A DNA stretch of 64,000 nt from DASXUX01 sp036504595. GTDB taxonomy: Bacteria; Planctomycetota; SZUA-567; H5-PLA8. Below the pieces are notes generated by a model, which was given only the letters and a program-made list of their open reading frames with translations, did not search any database and was not told where the DNA came from. The position numbers were made by a program, and so were the translations under genes. This document shows positions 57,604-64,000 of this stretch, piece by piece. Numbering within the stretch: the stretch's first letter is position 1; each line of letters opens with the position of its first letter. Where the stretch lies: contig DASXUX010000015.1 of assembly GCA_036504595.1 (NCBI GenBank), positions 30,821 to 94,820 of the forward strand, read 5' to 3'.

Positions 57604-58851
57604 TTATTGCATCCAGGAGGGGACTTTGGGTTTCTCGCCGTCTTTCTTGTCTTCGGCGGGAGGCTTGGGGGCTTCGGTTGCGGGTTTGGGGTCGGCGGCG
57701 GGCTTGGGCTGAGTTGCGGGCGCGGGAGCGGGGGCCGTGCTGGGTTGGTCGGGAGCGTCAGGCTTGGCGAAGTCCAGGGGGACGAGCGCTTTTGTCTCGG
57801 CGCCAGCCTTCGTGTCGGCAGCGGCGGGTTTGGGCGCAGCTTTGCTGTCGGGAGTAGCGGGCTGAGCCGGCGGCGGCTTGGTGTCCGGCGCTTTGGGCTC
57901 CGGCGGAACCCAGCGGTTGGTCTTCGGCCCAACGTCTTGCGGATTCGTGTCGGTTTTGCTGCTGGACGGCTTTGAAGGCGGCGGTTCCTGCTCCTTTTCC
58001 TTCTTCTTCGACAACGCGACGGCGAGGCCAACGATCAGCACCAGCGCGCCACAAACCGCCCAAATGATCAAGCTACCGTTGTCACTCTTGCGGACGGGCT
58101 TCTTGGGGCGCTTGGCGTGCGGCCCGCCTTCGTGCGGCGTGTGCGCGCCGTGCGGGCCATGAAATGCTCGCGGTCCGATGGCGGGCTTTGCTGCGCCCAG
58201 ATGTGAATTGCTGCTGGCTTTGGGCAAGGCAGAGTTGCTGGCGGCCTTCGCGGGTGCATCCGCCTTGGGAAGGTTTGTGTTGCTGGATGCCTTGGCGGGC
58301 GCGAGTTTCGAGTTACTGCCGGCCTTGGGCGGTTCGGCGTTGGGAAGGTGCGGGTTGCTCGACGCCTTGGCGGGCACGAGTTTTGGGTTACTGCCGGCCT
58401 TCGGCGATTCAGCGTTGGGAAGATGCGGGTTGCTCGACGCCTTGGCGGGCGTCAGCATGGGATTGCTCGGCGCCTTGGTCGGATTCAGATGGGTGTTGCT
58501 CGGCGGCTTGGCCGGCATCAGCATGGGATTGCTCGGCGCTTTGGCCGGATTCAGATTCGAGTTGCTGCTGGGCTTTGCGGGAGAGAGGATGGGGTTGGAC
58601 TTTCGCCCGATCATTGCGTTGGTGCCGGAGCTTCGTTTGGGGGCTTCGCCGTTTGAGGAGCCAATCCGAACGCCGCCCGAGGCTGGACGAAGATTACTAT
58701 GGCTCTTGCGGGTAGCAGGCTCGGGTTCAGGCGGTTTGTGCTGAGAGCAGTAGCGAATTACTTTTTGCGATTCGTCGAAGGGCTCTTCGCTGAGTTTGAC
58801 GTCCTCGGGCGACAGACGAGCGCCGCAGACTTCGCAGTGGAATATCTTCAT
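57604..58851 (-). CDS. Repeat-rich membrane-anchored protein with N-terminal zinc finger
   Basis: A 415-residue protein from the ATG at 58851. The N-terminus has C-E-V-C-G and a later C-S-Q-H, a probable zinc finger. Residues about 90-225 are tandem imperfect P-A-K-x-S-S-N-x-x-L units of about 11 and 17 residues. A single membrane segment (I-I-W-A-V-C-G-A-L-V-L-I-V-G-L-A) follows near 265, and the rest is Pro/Ala/Lys-rich. The composition suggests a disordered linker; the protein may be a cytoplasmic zinc finger tethered to the membrane. Zinc finger plus Pro-rich tail recalls MJ0042-type proteins of planctomycetes, which I cannot confirm. Confidence 0.65.
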   Translation of the reverse strand: MKIFHCEVCGARLSPEDVKLSEEPFDESQKVIRYCSQHKPPEPEPATRKSHSNLRPASGGVRIGSSNGEAPKRSSGTNAMIGRKSNPILSPAKPSSNSNLNPAKAPSNPMLMPAKPPSNTHLNPTKAPSNPMLTPAKASSNPHLPNAESPKAGSNPKLVPAKASSNPHLPNAEPPKAGSNSKLAPAKASSNTNLPKADAPAKAASNSALPKASSNSHLGAAKPAIGPRAFHGPHGAHTPHEGGPHAKRPKKPVRKSDNGSLIIWAVCGALVLIVGLAVALSKKKEKEQEPPPSKPSSSKTDTNPQDVGPKTNRWVPPEPKAPDTKPPPAQPATPDSKAAPKPAAADTKAGAETKALVPLDFAKPDAPDQPSTAPAPAPATQPKPAADPKPATEAPKPPAEDKKDGEKPKVPSWMQ

Positions 58852-59139
58852 ACGCGCCGCCCCAAATGGCCCAAGAATCAAGACGTCCTATTGTCCTGCA
58901 CATTCAACCGCGTTTTACAAGTTAGGGCAAGCGAAAAGCTGGGGTGGTGCTTGGTGAGTGGTGAGTGGTATTTGATTATTGGTATCCACCAGACACCAGA
59001 CCACTCACCAGATACCAAGTACCAATCACCAAGTACCAAAGTACCAGTTCGAAATTTACCAGTGCACGGGAGCACAAGACCGGGCGGACAGCGCGGTGTA
59101 TGAGTAGACGTAAAGCTTAGCCTAACTGGAGTTTGCCTC
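58852..59139. other. Divergent intergenic region with repeats
   Basis: About 290 bp between two divergently read genes. It holds the hairpin repeat described at 58950-59019 and GTACCA-type units to about 59045. No promoter was recognised. Confidence 0.45.
58950..59019. repeat. Imperfect inverted repeat of GGTGAGTGGT/ACCACTCACC units
   Basis: 58950-58969 pairs with 59000-59019 at 17 of 20 positions by eye. Further ACCAAGTACCA units extend to about 59045. It is related in sequence to the hairpin at 30737-30822. Confidence 0.7.
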
Positions 59140-62100
59140 ATGCGAACACTTTTTCTCGTCCTGCTTGCAACAGCGGTTGTATCGGCGTTGGGGGCCGAAC
59201 CGCTGAAGGTGCTGATTTTCAGCGGCAAGAACAATCATGCCTGGCAGCAGACGACTCCGGTGCTGCAGAAGATGTTCGAGGGCAGCGGACGGTTCAGCGT
59301 GGAAGTGAACAATGCGCCGGAGAAGTTGGAACCGGAAGCGCTGGCGAAGTTCGATGTGATTGTCAGCAACTGGACGAACTGGCCGGACGTGAACAAGCGC
59401 GTTTTCGGCGAGAAGCTGGAAAACGCTTTCCTCGATTTCGTCCGCAACGGCAAGGGCGTGGTGATGATCCACGCGGCCAGTTCTGTCTTCTACACGTGGC
59501 CGGAATTTCAGGAACTGGTGGGCTCCTGGTGGAAGATGGGCCAGACCGGGCACGGCGCGGTGCACGAATTCACCGTAAAGGTAGCCGACGAAGAACATCC
59601 GATCACAAAGGGAATGAAAGAATTTGTGACCAAGGACGAGCTGTGGCATCGCATGGGGACCGCTGGCGAACTGAAGGTGCTTTGCACGGCGATGTCGGAG
59701 AAGGCGAAAGGCGGATCGGGGCTGGTCGAACCGGTCGCGCACTGGCGGACTCTGGGCAAGGGGCGCTGCTTCAACATCGCGCTGGGACACGATACGGGCG
59801 CGATGAACAATCCCGGTTTTCAAACGCTGACGTTGCGCGGGACGGAATGGGCGGCGACGGGAAAGGTGACCATCCCTGTTGCCGAGAATCTGCCGGGGCC
59901 GGCCGATCCCTGGAAGGAACTGGCCGCGTACAAAGCGGGCGGAAGCCGCAAGGCGCTGACTGAAATCGCCAATCAAGTGCGCGATGGTTCAGCGGACGCG
60001 GCCAAGAGCGCGGTTCTGGCGGCGAAACTAGCGGAGGTGCTCAGGTCGGACGCGACGAAGGACGCAAAGGAGTTCGTCTGCGAGCAGCTTAGCGTTATTG
60101 GCGGGGAGGCTTGCGTGCCGGCGCTGGCGCCGCTGCTGACGGATGAAGCGCTCAACGACGCGGCACGGTTTGCATTGGAGCGCATTAAAGGAGACGCTGC
60201 GGGGGCGGCGTTGCGCGAGGCGCTGCCGGCGGCGAAAGGGCGCGCGCTGGTTGGGGTCTTGAATTCGCTGGGCGCGCGGCGTGAGGCAAAAGCGGTTGCG
60301 GCAGTCGCGTCCCCCGCAGGCAGTGGCGATGAACTGGTTAAGGCCGCGGCTCTGGAAGCGCTGGGGCAGATCGGTTCACCGGAAGCCGCGCAGGTTCTGG
60401 CAAAGAATCGGCCGGCGGACATGAAGGGCAAAGTGGGGGCCGCCTACGAGCAGGCTTGCCTGCGATGCGGGCAAGTGCTGCTGCAGGATGGCAAGGCATC
60501 CGAAGCGAGCGTCGTCTTTCAGGGGCTGCTGGAAGGCGGTACGGCCAGCACGGTGCGCGTGGTGAAACTGGCGGCTCTACGCGGTCTGCTGGCGGCTCAA
60601 CCGGCGGAGGCTCAGGCGCGCGCGATCAAGGCGCTCTCCGATTCGGATCCGCAAGTCGTCGCGGCGGCGCTCAATTTCGTTGCGAACAGCAAGGGCGCGG
60701 AAGCGACGAAAGTTTTCGCGGCGCAATTGGCATCGCTGAAACCGGCGGCAAAAGTGATGCTGCTGGAAGCGTTGGCGCAACGCGGGGACGCGATTGCAGC
60801 GCCGGCAGTGCTGGCGGCGGCGGACGACAGCGAAGTCAGCGTGCGCGTGGCGGCGTTGAAGGCGCTGGGAGCCTTGGGTGCAGCCGGCACGGAAGCCGGC
60901 ACGGAGGCCGGCACCACCCTGCCGCTGCTGATCGCGCGCAGTTCCAAAGGGCCAGACGGCGAGCGGCAGGCGGCGCAAAGCAGCCTGGCGCGCATGACGG
61001 TTGCGGGCGTGGACGAGGCGATTGTGGCGGCGCTGAAGGGCCAGGAGCCAACAACGCGCGTGCAACTGATCGGGCTGCTAGCATCCCGCGGCGCGAAGAC
61101 GGCGGCGCCAGCGATACTCAAGGCGGCCAGCGATGCGGATGCAAGCGTTCGGACGGCCGCGCTGGAAGCGCTGCAGGCGGTTGCGGCACCGGCGGACGTG
61201 ATGGGCATGCTTTTCGTTCTGCGGAAGCTAGAAGAGGAAAAGGATCTTACCACACTGGAGATGAGCATCCTGCACGTTGGCCGCGCGAACAAAGAGCGCG
61301 ACAAACAGGCTATGCCGCTGGTGTGTGAGCTGACAGGTCACCAAGACCCAGCGGCCAGAAAGGCCGTTACTGTACAGGAACGCAGATCGATCCTGCGTAT
61401 GCTGAGCCGCATTGGAGGTCAGATTGCACTGAAGGGAGTCAAGTCACAGATCAAGCACAGTGACGAATCCGTTCGCGACGCGGCACTGCGGGCTCTAGCC
61501 GACTGGCCCGATCCGGAAGCGAGTCCCGATTTGCTCGCAATCGTTCAGGAGGATGAAAACCTGACGCATCACGTGTTGGCGATGCGCGGGTTCTTGCGAC
61601 TGGTGACGCTGCCGGGCGCGTTTGAGCGGCCGAAGATGACAGAGCTTTTGCAGCAGGCGCTGACAGCGGCTCGCCGCGACGAAGAGAAAACGATGATCAA
61701 GGCGGCGCTCACGCAAGCGGAGTTCGCCACGAATCTGGCTTTGAGCGGCACGGCGAGCAACCTGGACGGACTGGCGCCCGACGGCGGGTCGGGTCCGCCG
61801 CAAGCGGCGATCGACGGCGATCCGAAGACCTACTGGGACGAGACGGACGACCAGAAACTGTACCGGCTGCAAGTGGCCTGGCCGCGGCAGGTACCGGTGT
61901 GCGCGCTGCGGATCATGGGCTATGGGCACCACGATTTCGCACCGAAGGATTTCGATGTCGTTTGCGACGGGAAAGTGGTGCATGAAGTTCGCGGGGCCGT
62001 TTATGACAACAATCATTTGCTGGTCCGGATCCCGCCGACGCAGTGCCAGAAACTGGAGCTGAAGATCACGGGGTACTATGGGAAGTCGCCGGCGATACGG

Positions 62101-62145
62101 GAGCTGGAGATTTTTGATTTTGGGAAGTTGCCGGAAGTGAAGTGA
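59140..62145 (+). CDS. Exported ThuA-HEAT-F5/8 type C fusion protein
   Basis: A 1001-residue protein with signal peptide (about 1-18, ending A-L-G-A). Residues about 20-245 are a ThuA domain (V-L-I-F-S-G-K-N-N-H-A-W, V-M-I-H-A-A, H-P-I-T-K-G-M). Residues about 260-860 are HEAT-like repeats rich in Ala, with E-A-L-x-x-L-G units. The last 140 residues form a discoidin/F5/8-type carbohydrate-binding domain (N-L-A-L-x-G-T-A-S, I-D-G-D-P-K-T-Y-W). This three-part layout is typical of PVC bacteria. A sugar-related surface role is likely; activity is unknown. A 12-bp tandem repeat lies at about 60889-60920. Confidence 0.88.
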   Translation: MRTLFLVLLATAVVSALGAEPLKVLIFSGKNNHAWQQTTPVLQKMFEGSGRFSVEVNNAPEKLEPEALAKFDVIVSNWTNWPDVNKRVFGEKLENAFLDFVRNGKGVVMIHAASSVFYTWPEFQELVGSWWKMGQTGHGAVHEFTVKVADEEHPITKGMKEFVTKDELWHRMGTAGELKVLCTAMSEKAKGGSGLVEPVAHWRTLGKGRCFNIALGHDTGAMNNPGFQTLTLRGTEWAATGKVTIPVAENLPGPADPWKELAAYKAGGSRKALTEIANQVRDGSADAAKSAVLAAKLAEVLRSDATKDAKEFVCEQLSVIGGEACVPALAPLLTDEALNDAARFALERIKGDAAGAALREALPAAKGRALVGVLNSLGARREAKAVAAVASPAGSGDELVKAAALEALGQIGSPEAAQVLAKNRPADMKGKVGAAYEQACLRCGQVLLQDGKASEASVVFQGLLEGGTASTVRVVKLAALRGLLAAQPAEAQARAIKALSDSDPQVVAAALNFVANSKGAEATKVFAAQLASLKPAAKVMLLEALAQRGDAIAAPAVLAAADDSEVSVRVAALKALGALGAAGTEAGTEAGTTLPLLIARSSKGPDGERQAAQSSLARMTVAGVDEAIVAALKGQEPTTRVQLIGLLASRGAKTAAPAILKAASDADASVRTAALEALQAVAAPADVMGMLFVLRKLEEEKDLTTLEMSILHVGRANKERDKQAMPLVCELTGHQDPAARKAVTVQERRSILRMLSRIGGQIALKGVKSQIKHSDESVRDAALRALADWPDPEASPDLLAIVQEDENLTHHVLAMRGFLRLVTLPGAFERPKMTELLQQALTAARRDEEKTMIKAALTQAEFATNLALSGTASNLDGLAPDGGSGPPQAAIDGDPKTYWDETDDQKLYRLQVAWPRQVPVCALRIMGYGHHDFAPKDFDVVCDGKVVHEVRGAVYDNNHLLVRIPPTQCQKLELKITGYYGKSPAIRELEIFDFGKLPEVK

Positions 62146-62159
62146 ACGGGGGAACGGAC

Positions 62160-62255
62160 TTCAACGCAGAGACGCAGAGGAGCGCAGAGGTCGCAGAGAA
62201 CAGACTAGGGTTAAAAACTCTGCGAGCACTTTGCACTCAGCGTCTCCGCGTTGAA
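62160..62255. repeat. Imperfect inverted repeat of ACGCAGAG-type units
   Basis: A 39-nt arm of CGCAGAG units (62160-62198) is mirrored by 62218-62255, pairing over most of its length. It sits between the ThuA fusion and the oxidoreductase. CGCAGAGACGCAGAG arrays are, to my recollection, widespread in intergenic DNA of several bacterial phyla. Confidence 0.7.
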
Positions 62256-62288
62256 AGTTGAGCCATCGAACGCTGAAAGGATGAGGCT

Positions 62289-63617
62289 ATGCCGAAGAAT
62301 AACGGAACGAGGCGGGCATTTCTGAAGAAGGCGGCGGCGGTGGCGGGGGCGGCCATTGGCGCGCCGTACTTCGTTCCATCCAGTGCGCTCGGGGACGACA
62401 AGACGCCGGCGGCCAGCGAGCGGCTGGCGATTGGGTTGATCGGGACCGGGAACATCAATACGTGGCACATGCACGGATTCCTTGGGAACAAGGATTGCCG
62501 CATCGTGGCCGTTGCGGACCCGTTCACGGAACGGCGCGAGAAGATGCGCGACCAGATCAACAAGACTTACGGGCAGAACGTATGCACGGACCATTTGGAT
62601 TTTCGCGATCTGCTGGCGCGAGCGGACGTGGATGCGGTGTGCATCGGCACGCCGGACCACTGGCACGCGATCATGAGCATTCTCGCGATGCGTTCGGGCA
62701 AGGACGTGTACTGCGAAAAGCCGATGACGCACACGATCGCCGAAGGGCGCGCGGTCGCGGACACGGCCGTTCAATACGGGCGAATCTTCCAGACGGGAAT
62801 TCAGCAGCGGTCGGGCGCGAACTTCAGATATGGCTGCGAGCTGGTTCGCAACGGACGCATCGGGAAAGTTCATACGGTGCGAGTGGGCGTGGTCGGGATC
62901 AACGGTGGGATTCAGGCGGGCAAGACGTTTCCGACGACGCCGGTGCCGGCCAACTTCGATTACGATTTATGGCAAGGACCGGCGGCGCTGCGGCCGTTCA
63001 GTTCGGAGCGCGTTGAGCGCGGCGACAAGGCTTGCTACTGGTACTACATTTCGGATTACACGATCGGGTTCCTCAGCGGCTGGGGCGTGCATCACGTTGA
63101 CATCGCTCAGTGGGGCATCGGGATGGACCATTCCGGGCCGGTGGAAATCAACTGCACGCAAGCTCTGATCCCGCCGGACGGGTTGATCGATGACGTCATT
63201 TCCTGGAACAGCGAGCTGACGTATTCGAACGGCGTGAAGGTGAGTTTCAGCGACAACAACAATCCGAATCCGATCGGGATCCGCTTCGAAGGCGACGCGG
63301 GACGGGTCTTCGTGGACCGCGGCCGGATCGACGCCGAACCGAAGAGTCTGCTCAAATCGGTCATCGCGCCGGGCGAAATTCATTTGTACGAAAGCCCGGA
63401 ACACCATCGGAATTTCCTGGATTGCATCCGTTCACGAAAACTCTGCGCGGCGAACCCGGAGATTGGTCATCGCGCGACGGCGGCGTGCAACCTGGTCGAA
63501 GTCGCAGCTCGGCTGGGGCGAAAGCTGAAGTGGGATCCAGTGAAGGAGCAGTTCATCGGCGATGAGCAGGCGAACCGGATGCTGTCGAAGACGCCGAGAA
63601 GCCCCTGGAAAGTGTAG
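62289..63617 (+). CDS. Gfo/Idh/MocA-family oxidoreductase with Tat signal
   Basis: A 442-residue protein. The N-terminus T-R-R-A-F-L-K-K-A with a following Ala-rich hydrophobic run (about 18-35) is a Tat signal, so it is exported folded, probably with bound NAD(P). The Rossmann domain shows I-G-L-I-G-T-G-N-I, and the family motif C-E-K-P-M-T-H is present. Members oxidise or reduce sugars and inositols; the substrate is unknown. GGATGAGG lies before the ATG. Tat-exported members of this family are abundant in Planctomycetota and Verrucomicrobiota. Confidence 0.93.
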   Translation: MPKNNGTRRAFLKKAAAVAGAAIGAPYFVPSSALGDDKTPAASERLAIGLIGTGNINTWHMHGFLGNKDCRIVAVADPFTERREKMRDQINKTYGQNVCTDHLDFRDLLARADVDAVCIGTPDHWHAIMSILAMRSGKDVYCEKPMTHTIAEGRAVADTAVQYGRIFQTGIQQRSGANFRYGCELVRNGRIGKVHTVRVGVVGINGGIQAGKTFPTTPVPANFDYDLWQGPAALRPFSSERVERGDKACYWYYISDYTIGFLSGWGVHHVDIAQWGIGMDHSGPVEINCTQALIPPDGLIDDVISWNSELTYSNGVKVSFSDNNNPNPIGIRFEGDAGRVFVDRGRIDAEPKSLLKSVIAPGEIHLYESPEHHRNFLDCIRSRKLCAANPEIGHRATAACNLVEVAARLGRKLKWDPVKEQFIGDEQANRMLSKTPRSPWKV

Positions 63618-63665
63618 TGAGGCTTGAGACTTGAGGCTTGAGGCTTGAGGCTTGAGGCTTGAGGC
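63618..63665. repeat. Tandem 7-bp repeat GAGGCTT
   Basis: Six to seven copies of GAGGCTT (one as GAGACTT) lie directly after the oxidoreductase stop. It is a purely direct array, unlike most other gap repeats here, although an inverse partner could lie further on. Confidence 0.75.
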
Positions 63666-63913
63666 CGTGGCCGATAGCCCAAACAAAATGCGAATATTTA
63701 TGCAAGTTTTTTACCCCGCATTTCTCACCACTCCGGATTTTTTGCGCCTGCGTGTCGATAAACCGCGTTCGGGCAGACTCGTGCCCTCAAAGAGGTCATG
63801 ACGCGTGCGGCTGCAGCTTCGATGACGGTCAAAGAAGGCGGTTTTGCGACGTCGGGACAGAGTCTCTCTGCGTTCGTTATATTTGAGCCTTCTGGGAGCG
63901 ACTGCGCGGCGCA
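63666..63913. other. Intergenic stretch, no gene seen
   Basis: About 250 bp with short open frames only. None has a ribosome site or motif. A T-rich segment lies at about 63700-63745. Confidence 0.4.
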
Positions 63914-64000
63914 TCAGCAGCGCAGCGGGATTGCGCGCAGGCGCTGGTACACGTCAGACAGAAGTTGTTTCAGTGGGTAGCCGGCCGCGAGCGAGAGCCA
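63914..64000 (-). CDS. C-terminal fragment of an unidentified protein, cut by window edge
   Basis: Reading leftwards from the window edge, 28 sense codons precede a TGA at 63914-63916. The residues (A-A-G-Y-P-L-K-Q-L-L-S-D-V-Y-Q-R-L-R) look like genuine amphipathic helix protein sequence. It is too short to identify. Confidence 0.3.
   Translation of the reverse strand, partial: WLSLAAGYPLKQLLSDVYQRLRAIPLRC

Noticed and set aside
63618..63665. CRISPR-like array
   Set aside because: 7-bp tandem repeats without spacers; no cas genes anywhere in the window.

Overview
The window is GC-rich bacterial DNA. A Tat-exported Gfo/Idh/MocA oxidoreductase, two ThuA-domain proteins, a GH4 glycosidase, HEAT/TPR-repeat exported proteins and a RAYT transposase point to the PVC group (Planctomycetota-like) or a neighbouring candidate phylum. 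No rRNA gene or phylogenetic marker in the window settles this.

Region 1 (1-11.1 kb) is an integrated mobile element. It holds the end of a large serine recombinase, a secreted HExxH protein, small orphan genes, a replication-initiator-like protein beside a palindrome-rich stretch with six 14-bp iterons, a phage-type family A DNA polymerase, a small protein resembling the N-terminus of the next gene, and a tyrosine integrase ending 109 bp before tRNA-Ser(GGA). A 1.4-kb stretch (2642-4096) has no convincing gene.

Region 2 (11.3-20.4 kb) has a pectate-lyase-fold exported protein and then a hydrogen module: hydrogenase maturation protease, a diguanylate cyclase, and an overlapping mvhG-mvhA-hdrA-mvhD operon followed by two tusA paralogues. 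HdrB and HdrC are absent here.

Region 3 (20.4-31.5 kb) is a chemosensory cluster (cheB, cheR, MCP, cheW, cheA on the minus strand; cheY on the plus strand) running into a very large PilB/GspE ATPase with three N-terminal regulatory domains. This suggests control of type IV pili rather than flagella, since no flagellar gene is present.

Region 4 (31.5-42.5 kb) is the highlight. It is a two-armed cluster that appears to encode the whole archaeal-type (modified) mevalonate pathway from acetyl-CoA to IPP/DMAPP: DUF35 protein, thiolase and HMG-CoA synthase on one arm; type 2 IPP isomerase, class II HMG-CoA reductase, mevalonate kinase, a UbiD-family decarboxylase, both AcnX (phosphomevalonate dehydratase) subunits and isopentenyl phosphate kinase on the other. 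A toxin-antitoxin pair sits in the middle.

Region 5 (42.5-64 kb) is mixed housekeeping and PVC-like material: a polytopic membrane protein, ThuA protein, YbaK-type deacylase, GH4 enzyme, exported RbsD-like protein, hemC, a TPR/metallopeptidase protein, a RAYT bounded by 81-bp inverted repeats, an exported HEAT protein carrying a receiver-like domain, zinc-ribbon proteins, a ThuA-HEAT-discoidin fusion and a Gfo/Idh/MocA protein.

Many intergenic gaps across regions 3-5 carry short-period repeats (period about 5-8 nt), often arranged as long imperfect hairpins. The sequences differ from site to site but the architecture is shared.
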